In this document: positions 8,613 to 16,583 of the stretch, piece by piece
Layout: each line of letters begins with the position of its first letter
Numbering within the stretch: the stretch's first letter is position 1
Assembly: GCA_013329415.1 (NCBI GenBank)
Contig: DUKH01000041.1
Coordinates: 11,036 to 43,122 of the forward strand
Reading direction: 5' to 3'
Length of the DNA: 32,087 nucleotides
Source of the DNA: Methanosarcinaceae archaeon
Lineage (GTDB): Archaea > Halobacteriota > Methanosarcinia > Methanosarcinales > Methanosarcinaceae
Notes under the pieces: model-generated
Databases searched by the model: none
Told to the model about the DNA's origin: nothing
The model's input: only the letters and a program-made list of their open reading frames with translations
Program-made: the position numbers and the translations under genes

Positions 8613-8874
8613 TTGTGGAATGATTACTACTTGTGATTACTGCAGAAGGTTTAGTTTATTTCATCCTAAACTCTTCTAAATATATCGGTATGTCTTCTCA
8701 ATTTGTCCATTTTTGTTTGAATATATACTTCTGATCTGTCGTTTATCTGTCCCTATTTTATATATTGGGTTCTGATCTTAATTAGATTCCACTTTTATCA
8801 GTCCTGGCAGTTTTGCAGGATTTTGATTAAATTTCGTTTCTCTATTACAAAAAAACCCTGGGAGGTTTAATTCT
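8542..8874. other. Intergenic region with probable promoter for the MBL-fold gene
   Basis: No gene seen. Besides the second 21-base repeat it has a weak inverted repeat, GTTTAG/CTAAAC, around 8650-8676 and a TATA-like TTTTATATATT at about 8756-8766. The latter would start transcription near 8790, about 85 bases before the hydrolase gene. Confidence 0.5.
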
Positions 8875-9537
8875 ATGAAAAGTGTAACAATCGGAGGCGT
8901 GAAGATAAGCTGGCTCGGGCATGCCGGCTTTTTGCTGGAAGGGGAAGGTAAAAGGATTTACATCGATCCATTTGAGCTTGCAAAAGAGCCCGAGTTTGAC
9001 GAAAAGGCTGACATTCTCCTGATCACCCATGAACACTTCGACCACTGCAGCCCTGATGATATCCGGAAGGTCAGGAGGCCCGATTCCACAACCCTTGTCC
9101 CTGAGGCCTGTTCTCTGAACTTCAAAGGGGATGCAAGGAGGATTGCCGAAGGCGATATCCTGGCTGAGGGGCTTGAGATCAAGGGGACAAGGATCGAAGT
9201 AGTGCCTGCTTACAATCCTGACAAACCTTACCATCCGCGGGGACTTGGGGTAGGGTACATTGTCGAACTTGAAGGGCTGCGCATCTATCATGCTGGGGAC
9301 TGTGACTTTTTCCCGGAGATGGAGGATATCAGGGCTGATGTTGTCCTGCTGCCCATAGGAGGGACCTATACCATGGATGAAGAGGAAGCTGCCAGGGCAG
9401 TTGAGGTCATCTCCCCGAAAGTTGCAATCCCCATGCACTACGGGAAATTTGAGGGGACGGCCGGAAACCCGGAAAAGTTTAAAGCCCTTGTTAAAGGCAA
9501 GAAACCCGATGTCGAAGTAATTATTTTCGATCCCTGA
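8875..9537 (+). CDS. MBL-fold metal-dependent hydrolase
   Basis: A 220-aa single-domain protein of the metallo-beta-lactamase superfamily, close to the UPF0173/YtkL-like group. Metal-binding motifs in order are WLGHAGF near residue 12, THEHFDHC near 59-66, HAGDCDF near 139-145 and PMHYGKF near 185-191. The start is supported by GGGAGGT at 8861-8867. Family members hydrolyse ester, amide or phosphodiester bonds using two metal ions, but the substrate of this subgroup is not known. It stands alone on the plus strand with no obvious functional partner. Confidence 0.9.
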   Translation: MKSVTIGGVKISWLGHAGFLLEGEGKRIYIDPFELAKEPEFDEKADILLITHEHFDHCSPDDIRKVRRPDSTTLVPEACSLNFKGDARRIAEGDILAEGLEIKGTRIEVVPAYNPDKPYHPRGLGVGYIVELEGLRIYHAGDCDFFPEMEDIRADVVLLPIGGTYTMDEEEAARAVEVISPKVAIPMHYGKFEGTAGNPEKFKALVKGKKPDVEVIIFDP

Positions 9538-9632
9538 GTTTTCTTTTTTCCTGCAACAGGTCACAGGACCTTAAAGGGAGGTTCAGGCCAAAAGAGAAGG
9601 GTTATAAGATAAATTGCAGAATCTATCCCATC

Positions 9633-10001
9633 ATGTCGCGAATTCCCAGGAAAAAACAGAAAAATATGCTCCGAAGCGTTGCAACCCAGCGCATGTGGCG
9701 CCTCTTTGAGCTTGCGGAAAAGGAGTTCGAGGAACATCCCGAACGAAGCGAACGCTACGTTCAGCTTATCCGAAACATCTCAATGCGAAACCGGATGAGG
9801 ATCCCCAGGGAAATAAAGCACCGGATTTGCAAGCACTGCTATGCTTTCCTCGTTCCCGGGATCAATGCGCACCACCGGCTGAAGGGAGGGTATCTCGTAA
9901 TCTCCTGTGAACGCTGCGGAAAGGAAATGCGATATCCCTATAAAGGGTTGAAACCTTCCCGAAAAAAAGGCAATAGCAGTAAGGACAGGGAGAATGCGTG
10001 A
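9633..10001 (+). CDS. rnp4: Ribonuclease P protein component 4
   Basis: A 122-aa archaeal Rpp21/Rpr2 homologue, a protein subunit of RNase P, which trims the 5' leader of precursor tRNAs. The N-terminal half is basic and helical (RIPRKKQKNMLRSVATQRM), and the zinc-ribbon cysteines are visible as CKHC near residues 69-72 and CERC near 95-98, followed by MRYPYK. Length and motif spacing are normal. No ribosome-binding site is evident, and TATAAGAT-like sequence lies at about 9602-9611, suggesting a short-leader message. Confidence 0.93.
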   Translation: MSRIPRKKQKNMLRSVATQRMWRLFELAEKEFEEHPERSERYVQLIRNISMRNRMRIPREIKHRICKHCYAFLVPGINAHHRLKGGYLVISCERCGKEMRYPYKGLKPSRKKGNSSKDRENA

Positions 10002-10026
10002 CCTTAGGGAAAGGCGCCGGGAAAGG

Positions 10027-10320
10027 TTATGTTAACCCTGCTGAAAGCACAGTCAAAATTCTCTGCGCCACAAAAGTCCCAAGAATTATCACAACTGCAA
10101 TTGAGAGGTAGATGGCAACGTTTCGGTATACGACGTCTTTTTCGGACCCGATTTTTATTCCCAGGGCTCCACCGCAACCCTTGCAGGGCGTAGAGCAACA
10201 TCCGCACCCTAGCTGAATTTCATGGTTAGGGTTGGAGGGGGTTTTCCTGGACGGAGAGTGCTGGTTTGAACTGGATGTTGGATTTATTACAGGCAATATT
10301 TTTTTATTGGTTTCGGACAT
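10027..10320 (-). CDS. Small Cys-rich membrane protein of unknown function
   Basis: A 97-aa protein. The start at 10320 is chosen because GGAGTG lies about 12 bases upstream; a longer reading to 10386 exists but lacks such a site. It has a polar Ser/Pro/Asn-rich first half, a cluster of cysteines and glycines (GCGCCSTPCKGCGGALG, about residues 37-53), and a single membrane helix near the C-terminus (NVAIYLSIAVVIILGTFVAQ). The Cys cluster could bind metal or form disulfides. It converges with rnp4, with 25 bases between the stops. I do not recognise a family. Confidence 0.6.
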   Translation of the reverse strand: MSETNKKILPVINPTSSSNQHSPSRKTPSNPNHEIQLGCGCCSTPCKGCGGALGIKIGSEKDVVYRNVAIYLSIAVVIILGTFVAQRILTVLSAGLT

Positions 10321-10457
10321 AAGTGTTTTTTTCACTCCTAACTGATATAAACATTGTTTTTCCTTCCGGAAACTTTGTAAGGTCATTTCAGGCCTGACAG
10401 TTTTTTGAAAGGTAATGTGGAACGGAGGAAGGGCCGGGGCCTCTAAACTTTTGAGCT

Positions 10458-10751
10458 TTACCTGGTTCGAGTCTTTTTTATGCCTGCCGAGATTTGTTTT
10501 GCAATCACGGATTTAGGGCCCTTGTTGTCTACAAGCACCCTGCCGCTCACTTCCCACCAGGCCTTGGGATAAGCTTTTTCAGGTTCAACTTCAGGGTTAA
10601 GGCCCAGTTCAAGGGCTGCCTCTTTTATTTCATTGAGCTGAGGCTCTTTTACCGAACTTTTCCGGGAGATGATTCTTCCGTTGCTTCTGGACCTGGTCTG
10701 GTCTATATATACGGGCCAGATTACAAGTTTTCCCTTGTCTTTCATCATCAT
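10458..10751 (-). CDS. srp19: Signal recognition particle 19 kDa protein
   Basis: A 97-aa SRP19 homologue, which binds the tips of helices 6 and 8 of 7S RNA and helps SRP54 assemble, acting in co-translational targeting to the membrane. Recognisable features are the start of the fold (KLVIWPVYIDQTRSRSNGR), the conserved RKSSV loop, and the basic tail KKTRTR. Three consecutive ATG codons (10751, 10748, 10745) could each start translation. There is no Shine-Dalgarno sequence, and a TATA-like box about 32 bases upstream suggests a leaderless message. Confidence 0.92.
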   Translation of the reverse strand: MMMKDKGKLVIWPVYIDQTRSRSNGRIISRKSSVKEPQLNEIKEAALELGLNPEVEPEKAYPKAWWEVSGRVLVDNKGPKSVIAKQISAGIKKTRTR

Positions 10752-10781
10752 ATGCTATCTATTTTCTAGATTGTTTTCATG

Positions 10782-10791
10782 AAATTTAAAA
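10782..10791 (-). promoter_or_regulatory. Probable TATA box of srp19
   Basis: On the minus strand TTTTAAATTT lies about 31-40 bases before the triple ATG of srp19. This spacing fits archaeal leaderless transcription, in agreement with the lack of a ribosome-binding site. Confidence 0.5.
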
Positions 10792-10880
10792 CTGCCCCGG
10801 AAATACCCTGAGGGCAGGCGGACCCGCTGCCCTGTAAAGTGTGAATTTTAATGGGCCTTCCGAATCCTGTGCATGGAATT

Positions 10881-10968
10881 AATTCAGCCAATCCTTCTGA
10901 ACCCTTTGCACAAACTGAATTCAGCCAATCCTTCCGGGTCCTGTTGGGATAAATTCAACCGGTTCTTC
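10881..10968 (+). repeat. Three-copy tandem repeat, period about 34-37 bases
   Basis: AATTCAGCCAATCCTTC is perfect at 10881-10897 and 10918-10934, and a diverged copy (AATTCAACCGGTTCTTC) lies at 10952-10968. It occupies the divergent spacer between srp19 and the 85-aa gene. No coding potential is evident. Confidence 0.85.
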
Positions 10969-11029
10969 GGGAATCCCACAACCTTCAGTTATTTATATTT
11001 TTCAGACAATCTCTGCTCCGGTGTTTTAA

Positions 11030-11287
11030 ATGATTCCGGGATTTGCAATTGATGAAAAAGTCAGGGCGTATGTCCGGAAAAGCGGGCAGGACTTCAGGCT
11101 CTCGACTTCTCCTGAGGGTCCGGTGTTGATGCCGCTTGGATCTGTCTCTGCGAAGCCTTCTGACCTGAAAATTCTTCTCGGAGGCAACGTCCTTTATGTC
11201 TCAAAGCTTCAGGCCAAATATATTAAAAAGATAGACTGGCCAATGGTGGAACGATATCTGGATTCCGGCGGAGATGCCGGGGTCTGA
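11030..11287 (+). CDS. Small conserved-looking protein of unknown function (85 aa)
   Basis: An 85-aa soluble protein with no signal peptide or membrane helix. It has alternating charged and hydrophobic segments (MIPGFAIDEKVRAYVRKSG, then VLMPLGSVSAKPSDLKILLG), consistent with a small alpha/beta fold. A TATA-like ATTTATATTT at 10991-11000 is 30-39 bases upstream of the ATG and no Shine-Dalgarno sequence is seen, so the message probably has a very short leader. The promoter and coding composition support a real gene. I cannot name its family. Confidence 0.65.
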   Translation: MIPGFAIDEKVRAYVRKSGQDFRLSTSPEGPVLMPLGSVSAKPSDLKILLGGNVLYVSKLQAKYIKKIDWPMVERYLDSGGDAGV

Positions 11288-11522
11288 GTTTTCCGGATTT
11301 TTCCGTAATCTTTTCTACTTCGGAGGGTTCGGATAGTTGTTTTGCCGTTCATTTCAGGCCGTCGCATTCAGGCCGGGTATCCGTTTTGTTTATTAAGATG
11401 AGGACGCATAGGATAAAAGCTGACATTTACCCTGGCCCTGCAAAGTCCTCTTTTCCGGAGGAACCGGAGATTGCCGCAAGTTGAAAATATACGCACTCTA
11501 AACTGAATGGGAGAAGTTGTCC

Positions 11523-12389
11523 GTGAAAATGAGAACTAAAGCTTTGTTTGTGCTCCTGGCCCTTCTGGTGGTCTTCGTATCGGGCTGTATCGAAGAAACG
11601 GAAGAAATTGTCCTTGATGAGCCGGGGAACGCTTCTTCCTATGAACTTGAAGTTTTTGTGGATGAAGGCGGGACCGGAATTCCTGCAAATACCACCACGT
11701 ACTATCCCCTTGGAAACACTACGGAAGTCCGGGTTGTCCATATGGTCATAGATGCCAGCAAGCTGGAGATTTTCCCCACCGAATCCTTTGGCGGAAGTCC
11801 CGAGGAAGTGCCCATCGAAAACCTCGTACTTCTTGTAGAGCCTTCTAATGTAACAGAGGCAGACTCCGAAACCTTCATGAAACTTTCCGGGAGGAGTGAG
11901 CTTTCGGACCTCAATTATACCCTTACCAGGGAAAACCGCCGCAATATGAAGGTCATAAACCTGGATTTCGAGGAAAATGTAACGGGTTTTATTGCTTATA
12001 CCCTTAATATGCCGGGGACCCAGAATCTCGCTATCATGAGGCCTGATTCGGAGTTTATCCGTGTGGTCATCCCGGAAGGTTATGCAACAGGCAACCGTGT
12101 TTTCGGAATACCCCGGCCCGAGCCTTATGCCTCGGAAGAGGATGACCTGGGCAGGCAGACCTTCCTCTGGATAGCCTCGGAAATGGATGAAAGGGAGCAG
12201 ACTATCCAGGTGAAGTATTACCGTGAGTCTTCTCCTCTGTACTTCTTTGCGGCAATAGTTGCCCTTCTCTTCGGGGTTGTGATGGTTTTCGTGCACTACT
12301 CAAGAAGCAAGAAGGAACTCCTGAAGGTCAGGGAAATTTTTGAACTTGAAAAGGAATACGAGGAAAAAGAAAAGCGCAAAAGAAAATAA
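11523..12389 (+). CDS. Lipoprotein-like membrane protein, possibly DUF5803 family
   Basis: A 288-aa protein. The GTG at 11523 is preferred because GGGAG lies about nine bases upstream; TTG at 11517 and ATG at 11529 are alternatives. The N-terminus is a signal peptide ending in a lipobox-like VFVSGC (Cys about residue 22). The extracellular part is acidic, and a membrane helix near the C-terminus (PLYFFAAIVALLFGVVMVFV) is followed by a highly basic, helical tail (KELLKVREIFELEKEYEEKE). So it is anchored at both ends with a charged cytoplasmic coiled-coil-like tail. The arrangement resembles archaeal DUF5803 proteins, though I hold this loosely. Function unknown. Confidence 0.75.
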   Translation: MKMRTKALFVLLALLVVFVSGCIEETEEIVLDEPGNASSYELEVFVDEGGTGIPANTTTYYPLGNTTEVRVVHMVIDASKLEIFPTESFGGSPEEVPIENLVLLVEPSNVTEADSETFMKLSGRSELSDLNYTLTRENRRNMKVINLDFEENVTGFIAYTLNMPGTQNLAIMRPDSEFIRVVIPEGYATGNRVFGIPRPEPYASEEDDLGRQTFLWIASEMDEREQTIQVKYYRESSPLYFFAAIVALLFGVVMVFVHYSRSKKELLKVREIFELEKEYEEKEKRKRK

Positions 12390-12471
12390 CCTTCTCCTCG
12401 ATTTATAGACTTTAATTTATATTTATGGGAATCACCACTCATTTATTGCAGTTCGTCTATAAATCCTTATA

Positions 12472-13158
12472 ATGAAAGCCTGCATACAAGTTCGGTTTAA
12501 ATCCTTTTTTTCGTCAAAGTCGGGATCAAATGCTGCCGTTCAGGTAATAGGCTCCCTGATTCTTTTGATGATTTTGTTCATACTTGTGGGGTTAGCTGCG
12601 TCCAGTTTCTTTGACAACTCCCGGGGGGGCGCAAATTTCCAGTCACCTGTAGCAAAAATCGATCTTGAATTCTATGAGGGGGGACTTCCCTGGGGGCCTA
12701 AGGATGAAAAGGCAAAGTTCAAGGAAAACTTTATCGTGCTTGAACATAATGGGGGCGACTCCCTACCTCTGAAATCTACATCTATTAGAATCAGCGGGTA
12801 CGGTAATGCCTTCACGGGCAACATCTCTGACGGCAGTGGAACACGCTTGGAAGGGGATACTTTGGTCTTTTACCACGACCTTAGTCCCGAAAAGAAAAAT
12901 ACTGCCTACGAAACCCGAAACGAAGCAGTCCTCAAAGACGGTTTCTGGGACGTTGGGGAAAGGCTGGTACTTTGCGGGGACGACAGTGCGATTGGCACTT
13001 CTGATTCCAGCGTCAAGGTGAGTGTGGGGGGAGTAGAGGATACATCTGATAACTACGGTTTCAAGGCAGGGTCTGAAATTAGCTTAAAGGTCATTGACAG
13101 TGAAGGCCGGAACGTTATTGCGGACAGGACGGCTGTTGTGGAGGCCGTGAATAACTGA
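12472..13158 (+). CDS. Archaeal type IV pilin-like protein
   Basis: A 228-aa protein whose N-terminus matches the archaeal pilin/flagellin class III signal: a basic leader of about 20 residues, then SGSNAAVQVIGSLILLMILF, a single long hydrophobic helix. The usual archaeal pilin motif is SDxAVSPVIG; here Gln-Val replaces Ser-Pro. The preceding residues suit prepilin-peptidase cleavage. The rest is a predicted extracellular beta-rich domain (about residues 60-228) with few cysteines. A TATA-like AATTTATATTTA lies at about 12414-12425. No secretion ATPase or platform gene is nearby, so assembly would depend on genes elsewhere. It may be a minor pilin or adhesin. Confidence 0.8.
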   Translation: MKACIQVRFKSFFSSKSGSNAAVQVIGSLILLMILFILVGLAASSFFDNSRGGANFQSPVAKIDLEFYEGGLPWGPKDEKAKFKENFIVLEHNGGDSLPLKSTSIRISGYGNAFTGNISDGSGTRLEGDTLVFYHDLSPEKKNTAYETRNEAVLKDGFWDVGERLVLCGDDSAIGTSDSSVKVSVGGVEDTSDNYGFKAGSEISLKVIDSEGRNVIADRTAVVEAVNN

Positions 13159-13219
13159 GTCACATAGAAAAAGATAAGAGCTCCTTTCCTGGCATCCTGT
13201 TGAGCGGGAGTTCTGTCTT

Positions 13220-13325
13220 AAAATATTTTCAGATTTATTTTTGTTTTGCTGTTTTTGTTTTGTTGTTTCCGTTTACTGATTTTGTTTTACTGTTTTTGTT
13301 TGCTACTTTTTTCTTCTTGTTTTAT
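13220..13325 (+). terminator. Long T-rich tract downstream of the pilin-like gene
   Basis: About 100 bases made mostly of T with scattered G and C (repeated TGTTTTTGTTT-like units) start about 60 bases after the pilin-like stop. T-rich stretches on the coding strand are the main archaeal termination signal. This one sits between convergent genes and serves the plus-strand gene. Confidence 0.6.
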
Positions 13326-13388
13326 GTTTCTCTCTGGCTCAGGGTCCCTTTAACTCTGACTTTTGATGTACATTTCAGGGTCCAGGAA

Positions 13389-14987
13389 TTACCCGTGCAC
13401 CGTGGTATCGAAGACAAGGCCCTTGACCGAGTCTTTCCTGGCCACCGCACAGCCGTAGTAGCAGACGGGGACGATGGGCTGTTCTTCGTGCACATATGCC
13501 TGGACCTCATCGAATTTCGAATAGCGCAGGTCGGGGTCTGCGATTCCGTTTGCCTCTGTGATCATGGCATCAAGTTCGGGGTTTGAGTACCCTCCCCGGT
13601 TACCGTCTCCGCCTGTCATGTACATGTCGTTGAAGACGTAGCTCGGGTCCGCGACATTCGAGACTCCCATGGTCGAGAGCAAGAGGTCCCAGTCGCCTTC
13701 TTTCAGCCTGTCCGAGATCCCGCCCCATTCCATCACTTCATACCTTACGCCAATTCCAAGTTCCCTGTACTGGGCTGCCATTGCTTCCCCTATGGGTGGA
13801 AGCCCCGGGCGGTTAGGGTAGGTCAGAAGGCTCAGGGTCAGGCTCTCTCCGGCTTTATCCCTTATCCCATCCCCGTCGGAATCGGTCCATCCGGCTTCGG
13901 AAAGCAGCTCTTTCGCTTTTTCGGGGTCGTAGGGATAGGGTTCAAGGTCCCGGTTTACCCAGTGCATCTCCGGGAGGAATATTCCTGTGGCAGGTCTCCC
14001 TACCTCAAAGAGCACGTTTTCAACCATTTCTTCCCTGTCAATCCCGTAAGAGAGAGCCTGCCTGACCTTTTTGTCGGAAAGAGCTTCTCGCTTTGCGTTC
14101 ATCTCCAGGATGTACTCGTTGGCCGTGTTGAACCTCTCAACCGTGATCCCGGGAAGGGCGTCCAGTCGGTCCACTTCGTTGTAGGGGACATCAAGAGTGT
14201 AATCGATTTCCCCGCTTTCGATTGCCATTGCCCGGGTATTCGGGTCTTCCACTGTCCTGAAAATGACCCTGTCCAGCCCGGGTTCCCCTCCCCCCCAGTT
14301 TTCGTTCTTAACAAACACGAGGGTATAGTCCAGGTCGTCATAGGACTCGATTTTAAAAGGCCCTGTCCCGATCGGCACTCCCATCTCCCCGTTTTCTATG
14401 GATTTCGGGCTGAAGATTGCGGCTTTTGAATAGTGCAGGGTTTCGGGCAGAACGGGATTTGTCTCTGTTGTGCGGATTTGCAGGGTATGCTCGTCCAGCA
14501 CGTCAATGCTTTCGATCTTTGTCAGCTGGGCGAGTTTGTTATTGTGCTCGATGTCCCATCTCAGGGAAAACTTCACGTCTTCGGCCGTAAACGGGTTTCC
14601 GTTGCTGAAGAGCACGTCTTCTCTCAGTTTGAATTCCCAGGTATTGCTGTCAACTGCTTCCCAGGAGGTTGCAAGGTAGGGTTTTAAGGAGAAGTCGTTA
14701 TTGCATTTTACCAGGTACTCGGTAACAAGTTCGTTTGTCTCTTCGCAGACGAGGGGGTCAATGCTCTGGACTGCCCACATAACTCCCATTGTAAGGGTTT
14801 TTTCTCCGCCGTCTTCGGGTGAAGGTGAGGATTTTGATTCTCCTGCCTCGCCTTCCCCCTCCCCGGCCGAACCCGTGCAGCCCGAACTGCAGAGGGATGC
14901 GGTCAGGATGAAGAGGGCAAGCATAAGCGTAAGGATTAAAGTCCCTTTTTTCGAAGGTCCTGTTTTCGCGGTTTTCACTGTTTTCAT
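13389..14987 (-). CDS. ABC transporter substrate-binding lipoprotein, nickel/peptide family (second copy)
   Basis: A 532-aa binding protein of the SBP_bac_5 family (NikA/DppA/OppA). The signal peptide ends in a lipobox (SLCSSGC, Cys37), so it is lipid-anchored outside the cell. Family signatures include the EPNTRAM-like region (FRTVEDPNTRAMAIESGEID) and VRQALSYGIDREEMVENV. A DSDGDGIRD loop resembles an EF-hand-type calcium loop. It is the last gene of the transporter locus, preceded by a 125-base repeat-rich spacer and a clear GGGAG ribosome-binding site. It is paralogous over its length to the binding protein at 19503-21089. Substrate (nickel, cobalt, metal chelate or peptide) cannot be settled from sequence. 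Confidence 0.88.
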   Translation of the reverse strand: MKTVKTAKTGPSKKGTLILTLMLALFILTASLCSSGCTGSAGEGEGEAGESKSSPSPEDGGEKTLTMGVMWAVQSIDPLVCEETNELVTEYLVKCNNDFSLKPYLATSWEAVDSNTWEFKLREDVLFSNGNPFTAEDVKFSLRWDIEHNNKLAQLTKIESIDVLDEHTLQIRTTETNPVLPETLHYSKAAIFSPKSIENGEMGVPIGTGPFKIESYDDLDYTLVFVKNENWGGGEPGLDRVIFRTVEDPNTRAMAIESGEIDYTLDVPYNEVDRLDALPGITVERFNTANEYILEMNAKREALSDKKVRQALSYGIDREEMVENVLFEVGRPATGIFLPEMHWVNRDLEPYPYDPEKAKELLSEAGWTDSDGDGIRDKAGESLTLSLLTYPNRPGLPPIGEAMAAQYRELGIGVRYEVMEWGGISDRLKEGDWDLLLSTMGVSNVADPSYVFNDMYMTGGDGNRGGYSNPELDAMITEANGIADPDLRYSKFDEVQAYVHEEQPIVPVCYYGCAVARKDSVKGLVFDTTVHG

Positions 14988-15012
14988 GGAATCTCCCTTC
15001 CAGAATTTTTCT

Positions 15013-15112
15013 CCTCAAGTTCTTCCAGAATTCTTTTTCTCCTCAAGCTCTTCAGGAATTCTTTTTTCCTCAAGCTCTTCAGGAATTCTTTTTTCCTCAA
15101 GTTCTTCCGGGA
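15013..15112 (-). repeat. Four 27-28-base tandem repeats between methyltransferase and binding-protein genes
   Basis: Units anchored by CCTCAAG (plus strand) start at 15013, 15041, 15068 and 15095, each followed by CTTC...GAATTC-like sequence. On the transcribed minus strand every unit contains CTTGAGGA, a Shine-Dalgarno-like GAGG. They fill nearly all of the spacer before the second binding-protein gene. Confidence 0.9.
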
Positions 15113-15874
15113 TTATTTTTCCCCGTAGATCAGATGATATTTGTAATCGAAGGCTATCCGTTTCCTGAAAGGCATCGTCCTTTTCTGGAGATCGATAATA
15201 TCTTTCAGGTCCAGGTCCCCTACATTTTTGAAGCTGGCTGCCCTGAAGTAATCAAGCGTTTTTTCCGGGGGAGCCCCGCGAGGGTTTGGCAGCTCGCTGT
15301 TGATCTCCCTTGAGTAGTACCCTTTCCGGGGATTTCTCTTCTCGACTAGCAGGGTGCAGAGGTCGCTTGCAAGTCTCCTCATTTTGGTTTCGAGTGAGCC
15401 GTCGTTCCAGACCCCATCGACTACCAGAAGCACTCCCCCCTCCTTTAGCACCCTTTTCCAGTTTTGAATCGCGATGTCCGGATGCGGAAGGGTCCAGAGG
15501 AGGTGGCGGTTGACAACGACGTCGAATGTTTGCGCCTCAAAAGGCGGAATTTCGGCATCTCCCTTCCTGAAGGTGGTGTCAAACCCTTTCACGGTTGCCT
15601 TTACCCTCGCTTTTTCAAGCATTTTTTCCGAAAGGTCAAGCCCTGTTACGCGGTGGCCCATTTCCGCAAACATGAGTCCTATTTCACAGGTCCCGCAGCC
15701 CACGTCGAGCACCTCCAGCCGGCCGGGGGGAAGGAGGTTTTTGAAGAGCTGTTTCCAGGCTTCTTTTTCTGTTTCGGTCTGGATCCCATGTCCTTCGTGG
15801 CTGTCGTATGTTTCGGACGAGACGTCCCAGATCCGGGCAATGTTCTGTTTGATCTTATTTTCTTGAACGGGCAT
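15113..15874 (-). CDS. Class I SAM-dependent methyltransferase (second copy)
   Basis: A 253-aa cytoplasmic enzyme. The start at 15874 is chosen because AGAGGT lies eight bases upstream and because the paralogue at 21150-21917 begins at the same aligned position. Motif I is VLDVGCGTCEIG (about 55-66), where the usual third Gly of GxGxG is Cys. The acidic motif II is GLDLSEKM, followed by GDAEIPP and NRHLLWTLPHP. It overlaps the upstream ATPase gene by 20 bases, so it is translated as part of the transport operon. The methyl acceptor is unknown. Linkage to a metal/peptide importer suggests it modifies an imported chelate or peptide, or makes a metallophore; that is inference. Confidence 0.85.
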   Translation of the reverse strand: MPVQENKIKQNIARIWDVSSETYDSHEGHGIQTETEKEAWKQLFKNLLPPGRLEVLDVGCGTCEIGLMFAEMGHRVTGLDLSEKMLEKARVKATVKGFDTTFRKGDAEIPPFEAQTFDVVVNRHLLWTLPHPDIAIQNWKRVLKEGGVLLVVDGVWNDGSLETKMRRLASDLCTLLVEKRNPRKGYYSREINSELPNPRGAPPEKTLDYFRAASFKNVGDLDLKDIIDLQKRTMPFRKRIAFDYKYHLIYGEK

Positions 15875-16583
15875 GTTTTGATACCTCTTTTTTCCTGACA
15901 TCTTCAATAGAAGCTATGTTTCCGTTTTCCAGGTAGGCGATCCTGTGGCAGACCTTCCTCAGGACGTCGAGGTCGTGGGAGATCAGCAGGTAGGAGACTC
16001 CCGTTTCCCTCTGGACTTTTTGCATGAGGCGCAGGATCTGGGCCTGGACCGAGACGTCGAGCATGGAAGTGGGTTCGTCAGCAACCACAAAATCCGGAGA
16101 TAGGGACATAATCCTGGCAAGTACCACCCTCTGGATCTCTCCCCCGCTGAGCTGGTTCGGGTAGCGGGCCAGGTGTTCCGGGCGAAGTCCGGTCAGCTCT
16201 GCCAGCTCCTCGCCCTTTTCCAGGAGTTCGGCTTTTTTGAGCCCGGTCCGGACCCGGAGAGGTTCTACCAGGCTGTCAAAGGCTTTCATCCTGGGGCCAA
16301 GGGACGTTTCCGGGTGCTGGAAAATCATCTGGATTTTCGGGCGCAGGTCCCGGAACTCTTTTTTGCCCATGGACAGGATATTTTTCCCGTGGACAAGGAT
16401 TTCCCCTTCCGTGGGTTTCTCAAGTCCGACTATACACCGGCCGATAGTGGTCTTTCCGGACCCGCTTTTCCCGAATAGCCCCATGGTTTCTCCGGGAGCT
16501 ACCGAGAAACTGATGTTTTTGAACACCTCGGCAGCTCCAAAGCTCATTTTCAGGCCGTTTACTGCAAGGACCGGAGATGGCAC
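15855..16583 (-). CDS. Nickel/peptide ABC transporter ATPase (NikE/OppF type)
   Basis: A 242-aa ATPase with an intact motif set: Walker A GKSGSGKTT near 39-47, Q-loop IFQHPETSLGPRM, signature LSGGEIQRVV, Walker B FVVADEPTSMLD and the H-loop in LLISHDLDVL. It lacks the C-terminal oligopeptide-type extension that carries a Cys-rich motif in many OppF proteins, so it resembles shorter NikE-type subunits. It overlaps the broken ATPase gene by 25 bases and the methyltransferase gene by 20. Normally it pairs with the other ATPase to drive the two permeases; with its partner interrupted, the complex may not form. Confidence 0.87.
   Translation of the reverse strand: MPSPVLAVNGLKMSFGAAEVFKNISFSVAPGETMGLFGKSGSGKTTIGRCIVGLEKPTEGEILVHGKNILSMGKKEFRDLRPKIQMIFQHPETSLGPRMKAFDSLVEPLRVRTGLKKAELLEKGEELAELTGLRPEHLARYPNQLSGGEIQRVVLARIMSLSPDFVVADEPTSMLDVSVQAQILRLMQKVQRETGVSYLLISHDLDVLRKVCHRIAYLENGNIASIEDVRKKEVSKHARSRK

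Noticed and set aside
11517-12296. Large opposite-strand reading frames over the 288-aa lipoprotein gene and over fmdA, fmdC and the transporter genes
   Set aside because: They are shadows of GC-rich codons in real genes, with no family motifs and no ribosome-binding sites.
15000-15115. Coding continuation of the methyltransferase through the 27-28-base repeats
   Set aside because: The methyltransferase has a clear TAA and its paralogue ends at the same aligned point. The repeats are open in more than one frame only because most units are multiples of three.
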